A stretch of 64,000 bases of DNA from Marinibacterium sp050389775 (GTDB lineage: Bacteria > Pseudomonadota > Alphaproteobacteria > Rhodobacterales > Rhodobacteraceae): the NCBI RefSeq assembly GCF_050389775.1, contig NZ_CP177145.1, positions 124,001 to 188,000 of the forward strand, in the 5' to 3' direction. How positions within the stretch are numbered: the stretch's first letter is position 1; each line of letters begins with the position of its first letter. Shown here piece by piece: positions 27,233-35,952 of the stretch. The notes below the pieces were generated by a model, which worked only from the letters and a program-made list of their open reading frames with translations, was not told the DNA's origin and did no database searches. Made by a program: the position numbers and the translations under genes.

Positions 27233-28639
27233 TCAGCTTTCGTAACGCGTGTTGCCGCGCCGGTTCTCGTCCATCGGCAGCTCGGTAAAGAGCGGCTGGT
27301 GGGCCCGTTGCGAACAGGCCTGGCGCGGGCAGAGATGGCAATTGATCCCGACCGGGGCATAGAGCTTGGGGTCGTCGAAATTGTAGCTGGACGCATAGCG
27401 GATGCGGTGGGCGTAGCCGGCCTCGCAGCCCAGGGCCAGGGTCAGCCGGCGGTCCTGGGTTTCCTCGGAGAAGACCGGCCGGTGCACCGTGCGCGAGATG
27501 GTGAGATAGCGATCGCCATCGGGCAGTTCGACGAATTGCGGCATGATCACCCCCGGCGTGTAAAACGCCGTGTGGATGTTCCAGACCGGGCAGGAGCCGC
27601 CGTGTTCGGCCAGGTGAAAGGTGGTCGAGTTGAACCGCTTGGTCACGTTGCCCGCCCGGTCGATCCGCAGGAAGAAGAACGGCACCCCGCGCGAGCCCTC
27701 GCGGTTCAGCGCCGTGACCCGCTGGCAGACCTGTTCGAACGACGCGCCAAAGGCCGCGGCGACGCGGTCCAGGTCGTAGCCCGTGCTTTCGACCTCGGCG
27801 AAGAAGGCGTCATAGGGCATCAGGAAGGCCGCGGCGAAATAATTGGCCAGCTCGACCCGCAGCCGCGACAGCGCCTGGGCCGAGGTGAAGCCGCTCGATC
27901 CGGCGATCTCGGCCAGCACGTCGGGGAATTGCACGGCGCAAAGCACATGGGCCAGCTGGAACACCCGGTTGGCCCCGTTCAGCGCCTGCGACAGGTAGAT
28001 CACGCGGTCCGTCTCGTCGTAATAGCGCAGCGCATCGCCCATGTCGTCGATGCGCCGGACCACCACCGTGATCGCGTGATCCTGTTCCAGCCGTTCGCGC
28101 AGTTCGTTGTAGCGGTTTTCGGGCGTGGTGAACCGCCCGTTCCAGACCTCTTCGGCCGCGCTTTCCAGCTTGGGAAAGTAATTCTGATGGTCGCGGAAGA
28201 AATCGTGGATCATCGTTTCGGGCGAGGTCTTGAGCAGCTCGCTGGCCGCGTCCGACCCGCCCATCTGCATGACCTTTTCCAGCGCCGAGCGATGCGCCCG
28301 GTGCAATTGCAGGAATTGTTCGACCAGCCGGGGCGCATGATCGACCGCCCCGCGGATTTCCTGCAGGTCGGGCTTGTCGCCGGTAAAGATCGGGTCCTGG
28401 GCCGCGCTGCGCAATGCCGCGATGCGGCGGCTGCTGTCGTCCTGGGTCAGCTCGCGCCAATCCAGGTCGTAATTGTCGGCGATCGACATCAACAGCTGGA
28501 CCGACAGGGATCTTTGGTTGTTTTCCAACAGGTTGACGTAGGATGCGCTGATCCCCAGCGTCCGGGCCATCTGGGCCTGGGTCTGTTTCCTGTCCCGGCG
28601 CAACTGGCGCAGGCGGGGCCCGATCAGGGTCTTGGACAT
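27233..28639 (-). CDS. XRE/IrrE-type short-chain acyl-CoA regulator (ScfR/PccR/RamB-like)
   Basis: A 468-residue regulator. The N-terminal XRE helix-turn-helix (about 8-62) is recognised by RKQTQAQMARTLGISASYVNLLENNQR. A central IrrE/ImmA-like domain follows (about 155-290), then a C-terminal domain with a Cys cluster CHLCPRQAC near 443 that could bind metal. Characterised relatives control acetyl-, propionyl- or methylcrotonyl-CoA genes. In the centre the metallopeptidase HExxH is not seen (QLAHVLCAVQF instead), so it is probably a sensor and not a protease. It is divergent from the PanE2-like gene with a long palindrome between them, so control of the glyoxylate/serine-cycle operon is likely. 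Confidence 0.87.
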   Translation of the reverse strand: MSKTLIGPRLRQLRRDRKQTQAQMARTLGISASYVNLLENNQRSLSVQLLMSIADNYDLDWRELTQDDSSRRIAALRSAAQDPIFTGDKPDLQEIRGAVDHAPRLVEQFLQLHRAHRSALEKVMQMGGSDAASELLKTSPETMIHDFFRDHQNYFPKLESAAEEVWNGRFTTPENRYNELRERLEQDHAITVVVRRIDDMGDALRYYDETDRVIYLSQALNGANRVFQLAHVLCAVQFPDVLAEIAGSSGFTSAQALSRLRVELANYFAAAFLMPYDAFFAEVESTGYDLDRVAAAFGASFEQVCQRVTALNREGSRGVPFFFLRIDRAGNVTKRFNSTTFHLAEHGGSCPVWNIHTAFYTPGVIMPQFVELPDGDRYLTISRTVHRPVFSEETQDRRLTLALGCEAGYAHRIRYASSYNFDDPKLYAPVGINCHLCPRQACSQRAHQPLFTELPMDENRRGNTRYES

Positions 28640-28664
28640 GGGAAAACCTTACAACATTACAAGA

Positions 28665-28695
28665 TGTGTGGGTAGTAACGTTTACTGTACACACA
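28665..28695. promoter_or_regulatory. 31-bp imperfect palindrome between IrrE-type regulator and panE2-like gene
   Basis: TGTGTG (28665-28670) and AGTAA (28674-28678) are mirrored by TTACT (28682-28686) and CACACA (28690-28695), with equal 3-base spacers and a centre at 28680. It is the only large dyad in this 145-base divergent promoter and is the likely operator of the flanking regulator. Confidence 0.6.
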
Positions 28696-28784
28696 TTAAC
28701 CCTCTTTTCGTAGAGGGAATCGGCTTTGAAATTATATTACCCGTAGGACGGCGAGTAACGGCAGCGTGCGGGAGGCTTTTCACG

Positions 28785-29837
28785 ATGACTTACAAGATCC
28801 TTATCCTCGGTGCGTCATATGGCTCGCTGCTGGGGACCAAGCTTTTGATGGCGGGCTATGACGTCACCCTGGTCTGCCGGCGCAAGACCGCGGACCTGAT
28901 CAACGCCCATGGCACCGATGTGCGCATCCGCCTGCGCGACGAGGACCAGCACCGGCATTTCCTGTCGGGCGACCTGCCCGGGCGGCTGGATGCCCGGACC
29001 CCCGAAGAGGTCCAGCCCGGCGCCTATGACCTTTGCGCCCTGGCCATGTCCGAGCCGCAATATTGCACGGATTCCATCCTCGACCTGCTGCGGCGGGTGG
29101 CCGAGGCGCAATTGCCCTGCCTGTCGATCATGAACATGCCGCCCTTGCCCTACCTGCGGCGGATCAAGGGGCTGGACACCACGCCGCTCGAACCCAGCTT
29201 TTCCTGTCCCGAGGCCTGGAATGCCTTCACCCCGGGCAACGTGACCCTGTGCAGCCCCGATCCGCAGGCCTATCGCCTGCCCGAGGCGGCGGCCAACGTG
29301 CTGCATGTCGGCCTGCCCACGAATTTCAAGGCCGCGCCCTTCGAGCGGCCCGAACATACCGCCATGCTGACCGAGATGGCCGAGGCCATCGATGCCATCC
29401 GCGTCGACGGCAAGGAGGTGCCGGTCAAGCTGCGGGTCTTCTCGTCGCTCTTCGTGCCCTTCGCCAAGTGGTCGATGCTGCTGACGGGCAATTACCGCTG
29501 CGTGCAGCCCGACGGTGTGCGTCCGATCCGCGAGGCGGTGCAGGGCGACCTGGCCCTGTCGCAGGCGATCTATGCCACGGTCGATGACATCGTGACCCGG
29601 CTGGGCGCCGATCCGGCCGACCTGGTGCCCTTTGAGAAATACGCCCGGGCGGCGGACGGGCTGCTGAAACCGTCGTCGGCTGCACGGGCCATCGACGGCG
29701 GGGCGGATGCCATCGAACGGGTCGACCTGCTGGTCAAGCTGATCGCGGACCAAGTCGGCGTGTCCTCGCCCGAGCTGGACCGCATCGCCGGGATCGTCAC
29801 CGCCCGGCTGGCCGAAAATCAACGCGCCGCCGCCTGA
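28785..29837 (+). CDS. panE2: Ketopantoate-reductase-family protein, probable oxalyl-CoA reductase (PanE2-like)
   Basis: A 350-residue NAD(P)H oxidoreductase. It has an N-terminal Rossmann fold, KILILGASYGSLLGTKLLMAG, split here after the glycine motif, then VTLVCRRK with the Arg/Lys that selects NADPH in PanE. The C-terminal domain is helical. The ATG at 28785 fits the fold start; GGAGG lies about 10 bases upstream. A housekeeping panE has no reason to sit with glyA, serine-glyoxylate aminotransferase and hydroxypyruvate reductase. In Methylobacterium extorquens a PanE-like protein, PanE2, reduces oxalyl-CoA to glyoxylate, and that fits exactly here. Activity is inferred from context and family. 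Confidence 0.75.
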   Translation: MTYKILILGASYGSLLGTKLLMAGYDVTLVCRRKTADLINAHGTDVRIRLRDEDQHRHFLSGDLPGRLDARTPEEVQPGAYDLCALAMSEPQYCTDSILDLLRRVAEAQLPCLSIMNMPPLPYLRRIKGLDTTPLEPSFSCPEAWNAFTPGNVTLCSPDPQAYRLPEAAANVLHVGLPTNFKAAPFERPEHTAMLTEMAEAIDAIRVDGKEVPVKLRVFSSLFVPFAKWSMLLTGNYRCVQPDGVRPIREAVQGDLALSQAIYATVDDIVTRLGADPADLVPFEKYARAADGLLKPSSAARAIDGGADAIERVDLLVKLIADQVGVSSPELDRIAGIVTARLAENQRAAA

Positions 29838-29868
29838 ACGGCACGCGCCACCAACACCCGGAGGGAAC

Positions 29869-31185
<1,317 letters not shown>

Positions 31186-31208
31186 ACCAGGACAGCGGAG
31201 GAATAATA

Positions 31209-32399
31209 ATGTCTGGATTCAAAGGACTGGCCGTTCCCGGCCCCACCAACATGCCCTTCGAGGTCCGTCAGGCGATGGACGTGGCCCTGGAAGATCACCG
31301 CGCCCCGGATTTCCCGGAATTCACCCTGCCGCTCTTTGCGGACCTGAAAAAGGCGTTCATGCTGGAAAAGGGCCAGGTCTTTGTCTTCCCCAGCTCGGGC
31401 ACGGGCGGTTGGGAAAGCGCCGTGGCCAACCTGCTGTCGCCGGGTGACAAGGTGCTGGCCTCGATCTTCGGCCAGTTCTCGTATCTCTGGGTCGACATGT
31501 GCCAGCGCTTTGGGCTGGATGTCGATGCCATCGATTGCGAATGGGGCACCGGCGCGCCGGTCGAGCTGTATGAACAGAAGCTGGCCGCCGACAAGGATCA
31601 CAAGATCAAGGCGGTCCTGGTCACCCAGAACGAAACCGCGACCGGCGTGACCAGTGACGTCAAGGCCGTGCGCCAGGTACTGGACAGCCTGGGCCACCCC
31701 GCGCTGCTGTTCGTGGACGGGGTCAGCTCGATCTGTTCGATCGAGTTCCGGCAAGAGGAATGGGGCGTCGATGTCGCCGTGTCGGGCTCGCAGAAGGGCT
31801 TCATGCTGCCCACCGGGCTGGGCATCGTCGGGGTCAGCCAGAAGGCGCTGGACCAGCGGCCCAGGAATGGCTTCCCCAAGTGCTTCTTCGACTTCGACGA
31901 CATGATCAAGACCAATGCCGACGGCTATTTCCCCTATACCCCGGCGACAACCCTGCTGCGGGGCCTGCGCGCCTCTCTCGACATGATCTTTGACGAGGGG
32001 CTGGAAAACGTCTGGGCCCGTCATCACCGCCTGGCCGAGGGCTGCCGCCGCGCGGTCGAGGCCTGGGGGCTGACCGTCTGCGCCAAGGAGCCCAAGTGGA
32101 ATTCCGACACCGTCAGTGCCATCGTGGTCCCGGAGGGGTACAACGCCAATGACGTGATCCAGACGGCCTTTCGCAAGTATGACCTGTCGCTGGGCGCGGG
32201 CCTATCGAAAGTGGCCGGCAAGGTCTATCGCATCGGCCACCTGGGCTACATGAACGAGCTGATGGTCATGCAGTCGCTGGCCGGCGCCGAACTGGCCATG
32301 CGCGACGTGGGCATTCCGTTCCAGTCCGGCGCGGGTGTCGGGGCTGCCGTCGAATATTATGCGGCGACGGAACAGGCTCCGGCCTTGGCCGCCGAGTAA
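31209..32399 (+). CDS. sgaA: Serine-glyoxylate aminotransferase
   Basis: A 396-residue class V PLP aminotransferase converting serine and glyoxylate to hydroxypyruvate and glycine. N-terminal VPGPTNMPFEVRQAM and FPSSGTGGWESA are characteristic, the PLP lysine lies in VSGSQKGFMLPTGLG (about 198), and the C-terminal half has AGLSKVAGKVYRIGHLG. The ATG at 31209 follows AGCGGAGGAATAATA. It sits 23 bases after glyA. Glyoxylate for it can come from the PanE2-like reductase two genes upstream. Confidence 0.96.
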   Translation: MSGFKGLAVPGPTNMPFEVRQAMDVALEDHRAPDFPEFTLPLFADLKKAFMLEKGQVFVFPSSGTGGWESAVANLLSPGDKVLASIFGQFSYLWVDMCQRFGLDVDAIDCEWGTGAPVELYEQKLAADKDHKIKAVLVTQNETATGVTSDVKAVRQVLDSLGHPALLFVDGVSSICSIEFRQEEWGVDVAVSGSQKGFMLPTGLGIVGVSQKALDQRPRNGFPKCFFDFDDMIKTNADGYFPYTPATTLLRGLRASLDMIFDEGLENVWARHHRLAEGCRRAVEAWGLTVCAKEPKWNSDTVSAIVVPEGYNANDVIQTAFRKYDLSLGAGLSKVAGKVYRIGHLGYMNELMVMQSLAGAELAMRDVGIPFQSGAGVGAAVEYYAATEQAPALAAE

Positions 32400-32476
32400 C
32401 CTTGCCCTAGCCTTTGCATGGCGCGTCCCGCTCCGGGGCGCGTCTTGCCACCTGACCAGAGTACAGAGCCCTATTC

Positions 32477-33430
32477 ATGCGTATCGTCTTTCTCGACCGG
32501 GGGTCCATCGGGCCGTCCGTGGACCTTCATCGCCCGTCCTTCGACCACGAATGGGTCGTCTATGACCAGACGACCCCCGACCAGGTGGCCGACCGGCTGG
32601 CCGATGCCGATATCGCGATTTCCAACAAGGTGCCGATCCGCCGCGACAGCATCGAGAAATGCCCCAAGCTGAAGATGATCGCCATCCCGGCCACCGGCTA
32701 TGATGCCTTCGACCTCGACGCCTGCCGCGAGCGCGGCATCGTCGTGTCGAACGTGCGCGGCTATGCGATCAACACGGTGCCCGAACATACCTTTGCCCTG
32801 ATCCTGGCCCTGCGCCGGTCGATCGTCGGCTATCGCCAGGATGTCATCGACGGCGAATGGCAGAAATCCGGCCAGTTCTGTTTCTTCAACCACCCGATCA
32901 AGGACCTGTCGGAGTCGACCATCGGCATCGTCGGCGAAGGTGTCCTGGGCCAGGGCGTGGCCACGCTGGCCCGGGCCTTTGGCATGAAGGTCCTGTTCGC
33001 GGCGCACAAGGGCGTCGACGGGCTGGGCCCGCTTTACACGCCCTGGGACCAGGTGCTTGAAACGGCCGATGTGATCACCCTGCACAGCCCGCTGATGCCG
33101 GCGACCAAGGACATGATCGCCGAGCCGGAATTCCGCAAGATGAAGAAGAAACCGCTGCTGGTGAATTGTTCGCGCGGCGGGCTGGTGCACGAGGGCGACC
33201 TGGTCAAGGCCCTGGACGAAGGCTGGATTTCCGGCGCGGGGTTCGACGTTCTGACCTCCGAGCCGCCGCAGCCCGACAATCCGCTGCTGTCCGTCCTGGA
33301 CCGGCCCAATGTCATCGTCACGCCCCACGTGGCCTGGGCCAGCGAGGAGGCGATGCAGACGCTGTGGAACCAGGTCCGCGATCACCTCGACAATTTTGCC
33401 CGTGGCGAGCCCAGCAATGTGGTCACCTGA
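32477..33430 (+). CDS. hprA: Hydroxypyruvate reductase / glycerate dehydrogenase
   Basis: A 317-residue D-2-hydroxyacid dehydrogenase reducing hydroxypyruvate to D-glycerate with NAD(P)H. The catalytic triad is visible: Arg in VNCSRGGLV (about 235), Glu in FDVLTSEPP (about 264) and His in TPHVAWAS (about 283). The dinucleotide site is IGIVGEGVLGQGVA, in which the usual GxGxxG reads GEGVLG. It lies 77 bases after the aminotransferase and ends the glyoxylate-to-glycerate operon before a convergent hairpin. Glycerate kinase and enolase for the rest of the cycle are not in the window. Confidence 0.93.
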   Translation: MRIVFLDRGSIGPSVDLHRPSFDHEWVVYDQTTPDQVADRLADADIAISNKVPIRRDSIEKCPKLKMIAIPATGYDAFDLDACRERGIVVSNVRGYAINTVPEHTFALILALRRSIVGYRQDVIDGEWQKSGQFCFFNHPIKDLSESTIGIVGEGVLGQGVATLARAFGMKVLFAAHKGVDGLGPLYTPWDQVLETADVITLHSPLMPATKDMIAEPEFRKMKKKPLLVNCSRGGLVHEGDLVKALDEGWISGAGFDVLTSEPPQPDNPLLSVLDRPNVIVTPHVAWASEEAMQTLWNQVRDHLDNFARGEPSNVVT

Positions 33431-33436
33431 GGGGTG

Positions 33437-33471
33437 GGCGCGGGGCGTGGCCTTTGGCCCGCCCCGGCGCC
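33437..33471. terminator. Stem-loop between hprA and the convergent small gene
   Basis: A 16-base arm from 33437 pairs with an arm ending at 33471 around loop TTT, with one bulged base on each side. It lies between convergent stops and is probably a bidirectional terminator, though T-tracts are absent. Confidence 0.6.
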
Positions 33472-33484
33472 GGGATACCTGCGA

Positions 33485-33706
33485 TCAGAACAGGGCCGAG
33501 CGGCGCAGCACGTCGGCGGGAATGTCCTGGCGCGTCAGGCCCAGCTTGGCCAGGCGGGCGTCGGTCTTGTGCGACAGCTGCACGTATTCGCTGCCCATGC
33601 GGTTGCATTCGCGGATCCAGTCCATGGCGCGGGCCAGCACGCGGACGGGCCACAGCAGGGTGTGACCAAGGCCGGTGCGGGGGGTCGAAGTCGTAACGAA
33701 GGCCAT
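33485..33706 (-). CDS. DUF1127 (YjiS-like) small basic protein
   Basis: A 73-residue protein. The C-terminal LSHKTDARLAKLGLTRQDIPADVLR is the DUF1127 signature, an arginine-rich short helical domain common in Rhodobacterales. The ATG at 33706 has AAAGGTG upstream and was preferred over an in-frame ATG at 33760. Related small proteins in other alphaproteobacteria bind RNA and influence small-RNA turnover and phosphate/carbon stress responses. It sits alone between hprA and folD on the opposite strand. Any link to C1 control is inference. Confidence 0.8.
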   Translation of the reverse strand: MAFVTTSTPRTGLGHTLLWPVRVLARAMDWIRECNRMGSEYVQLSHKTDARLAKLGLTRQDIPADVLRRSALF

Positions 33707-33900
33707 GTCTGACACCTTTCTTGAAGTCGTGAAGTAGCGTTGGGAAGGGATATGCCGCATCGCGGCAAAAGAAGCAACAATGCTGACGCATTTCAGCTAT
33801 GCCGGAGGCGAATGGCTAGCGCAATCAGTGCGAAATAACAATTATAATCAATATGTTAAGCTGCGACGTTTTGGCTTTCAGACACCAGTACGTGGTAGTC

Positions 33901-33910
33901 TGGTATCCAA
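33901..33910. promoter_or_regulatory. Weak GntR-type operator candidate before folD (TGGTATCCAA)
   Basis: Matches TGGTATACCA at 8 of 10 positions, 23 bases upstream of the folD ATG; a further TGGTA lies 9 bases before it. It may bring folD under the oxalate regulator. Confidence 0.25.
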
Positions 33911-33932
33911 AACATCAGGGAAGTGAGGGGAA

Positions 33933-34826
33933 ATGACCGCAGAGATCATCGATGGCAAGGCCTTTGCGGCCGATGTGAGGGGCCGCGTGGCCGCCCATGT
34001 GGCCCGGTTGCAGGCCGATCACGGAATCACCCCGGGCCTGGCCGTGGTTCTGGTGGGCGAGGATCCGGCCAGCCAGGTCTACGTGCGCAACAAGGGCAAG
34101 CAGACCAAGGAGGCCGGGATGCATTCGGTCGAGCACCGGCTCGATCCCGATACCTCGCAAGAGCGCCTGCTGGCGCTGATCGGCGAATTGAATGCCGATC
34201 CGGCGATCCATGGCATCCTGGTGCAGCTGCCGCTGCCCGGTCACCTGGATTCCGAGCTGGTCATCAATGCCATCGACCCGGCCAAGGATGTCGACGGGTT
34301 CCACGTGTCGAACGTGGGCCTGCTGGGCACCGGGCAGAAATCCATGGTGCCCTGCACGCCGCTGGGTTGCCTCATGCTGCTGCGCGACCGGCTGGGGTCG
34401 CTGTCGGGGCTGAACGCGGTGGTCGTCGGCCGGTCGAACATCGTGGGCAAACCCATGGCCCAGCTGCTGCTGGGCGACAGTTGCACGGTGACCATCGCCC
34501 ATTCGCGCACGCGGGACCTGGCCGAGGTGGTGCGTCGGGCGGATATCGTCGTGGCCGCCGTGGGCCGGCCGGAAATGGTGCCCGGCGACTGGATCGGCCC
34601 GGGGGCCACGGTGATCGACGTGGGCATCAACCGGATCGAGGGCGCGGGTGGCAAGACCCGGCTGGTGGGCGATGTCGCGTTCGACAGTGCCGCGCAGGTG
34701 GCCGGGGCGATCACCCCGGTGCCGGGCGGCGTGGGGCCGATGACCATCGCCTGCCTGCTGGCCAATACGCTGACCGCCTGCTGCCGCGCCAACGGCCTGC
34801 CCGAGCCCGAGGGGCTGACGGCCTGA
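33933..34826 (+). CDS. folD: Methylene-THF dehydrogenase / methenyl-THF cyclohydrolase
   Basis: A 297-residue bifunctional enzyme interconverting methylene-, methenyl- and 10-formyl-THF. The cyclohydrolase motif SQVYVRNKGKQTKEAG carries the catalytic Tyr and Lys (about 51-57). The NADP site is VVVGRSNIVGKPMAQLLL (about 168-185), and the ending ITPVPGGVGPMTIA is family-typical. It links formate-derived formyl-THF (fhs) and betaine-derived methylene-THF to glyA. GTGAGGGGAA precedes the ATG. Its promoter region (33707-33932) is AT-richer than its surroundings. Confidence 0.96.
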   Translation: MTAEIIDGKAFAADVRGRVAAHVARLQADHGITPGLAVVLVGEDPASQVYVRNKGKQTKEAGMHSVEHRLDPDTSQERLLALIGELNADPAIHGILVQLPLPGHLDSELVINAIDPAKDVDGFHVSNVGLLGTGQKSMVPCTPLGCLMLLRDRLGSLSGLNAVVVGRSNIVGKPMAQLLLGDSCTVTIAHSRTRDLAEVVRRADIVVAAVGRPEMVPGDWIGPGATVIDVGINRIEGAGGKTRLVGDVAFDSAAQVAGAITPVPGGVGPMTIACLLANTLTACCRANGLPEPEGLTA

Positions 34827-34831
34827 TGGCT

Positions 34832-34866
34832 GGCCCGGGCCCGGCATCGCCCGGGCCCGATGCCGG
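34832..34866. terminator. Interlocked palindromes between folD and the convergent reductase gene
   Basis: Arms in order A-B-A'-B': GGCCCGGGC (34832-34840), CCGGCATCG (34841-34849), GCCCGGGCC (34849-34857), CGATGCCGG (34858-34866). A pairs with A' and B with B', so the two hairpins exclude each other unless a pseudoknot forms. Located between convergent stops, it probably terminates transcription from both sides. Confidence 0.6.
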
Positions 34867-34869
34867 ATC

Positions 34870-35949
34870 TCAGATGTCCAGCGCGACCTTGCCCCGGGGG
34901 TTGGAGCAACAGGCCAGGATATAGCCCTCGTCGATCTCGTCCTCGGTGATGCCACCGTTGTGCACCATGTGCACCTCGCCCGCGGTCTTGCGGACCTTGC
35001 AGGTGCCGCAGACCCCGAAGGTGCAGCCCGAGGGGATCGCCACACCGGCCGACCGGGCCGCGGCCAGGACGGTTTCGGTCTCGGGGCAGGAATAGGTCAC
35101 GCCGGTGGCCTCGAAGGCGATTTCCGCCAGCACGTGTTCCTCGGGCAGGTCGTCTTCGACCTCGGGGAACTCGATCAGCTCGGCCGCCGGCATCTGCGGG
35201 GCATGGAAGCTTTCCTGGTGGTAGCGGTCCATGTCAAAGCCCAGCCCGGCCAGCGCCTCGCGCACGGCCTGCATGAAAGGCTCGGGCCCGCAGCAGAACA
35301 CCTCGCGCTCCAGGTAATCGGGCGCCATCAGGCCCAGCATCAGCTGGTTGAACCGGCCCTGGTATCCCGTCCAGGGCTGGTAGCGGTCGTTTTCCTCGAC
35401 CACCCATTTCAGCTCAAGCCCTTCGATCCGCGTGGCCATGTGTTCCAGCCGGTGGCGAAAGATGATCTCGGACGGGCGGCGGGCACAATTGACAAAGACG
35501 ATGTCGCAGGGCCGGCCCAGGTCATAGATCTCGGTCGTCATCGACATCATCGGCGTGATGCCCGACCCGGCCGAGATGAACAGGTGCTTGCGCGCGGGAT
35601 GGGCGGCCGAGGTGAACCGCCCGGCCGGGCCGGTGGCCTTGACCATCACGCCCGGGCGCAGGTTGTCGATGATCCAGCGCGTGCCGATCGAGTCGGGCTG
35701 GGCCTTGATCGTGATGGTCAGCGATTTCGGCCGCGAGGGCGAGGACGAGATCGTGTAGGTCCGGTAGAGCGGCCCGCCCGGCACCGGCAGTTCCAGGGTG
35801 ATGAACTGGCCGGCCTCGAATTCGAATGGCCGGCCCGAGGGCGCCTGAAAGCATACCGTGGCCACGTCGGGCGATTCCGGCAGGACCGAGACGCATTCCA
35901 GCTCTTCCTCGTCGGTCCAGGGGCCGGCGGCGGTTCTGTCCAGCGCCAT
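34870..35949 (-). CDS. gbcB: Glycine betaine monooxygenase, reductase subunit (GbcB-like)
   Basis: A 359-residue electron-transfer protein: FAD-binding ferredoxin-reductase domain (RTYTISSSPSRP, about 63-74), NAD-binding domain (FISAGSGITPMMSM, about 123-136, and CCGPEPFMQAV) and a C-terminal plant-type [2Fe-2S] ferredoxin with cysteines in GCTFGVCGTCKV and a fourth in ILACCSN. It passes electrons from NAD(P)H to the adjacent Rieske oxygenase, whose gene ends 3 bases upstream. The order of domains fits betaine/carnitine-type oxygenase reductases. The betaine assignment depends on the partner and on the demethylating dehydrogenase nearby. Confidence 0.85.
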   Translation of the reverse strand: MALDRTAAGPWTDEEELECVSVLPESPDVATVCFQAPSGRPFEFEAGQFITLELPVPGGPLYRTYTISSSPSRPKSLTITIKAQPDSIGTRWIIDNLRPGVMVKATGPAGRFTSAAHPARKHLFISAGSGITPMMSMTTEIYDLGRPCDIVFVNCARRPSEIIFRHRLEHMATRIEGLELKWVVEENDRYQPWTGYQGRFNQLMLGLMAPDYLEREVFCCGPEPFMQAVREALAGLGFDMDRYHQESFHAPQMPAAELIEFPEVEDDLPEEHVLAEIAFEATGVTYSCPETETVLAAARSAGVAIPSGCTFGVCGTCKVRKTAGEVHMVHNGGITEDEIDEGYILACCSNPRGKVALDI

Positions 35950-35952
35950 GGC

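Noticed and set aside
28785..29837. Housekeeping ketopantoate reductase (panE)
   Set aside because: Family fold fits, but the operon is purely glyoxylate/serine cycle, which favours a PanE2-type oxalyl-CoA reductase.
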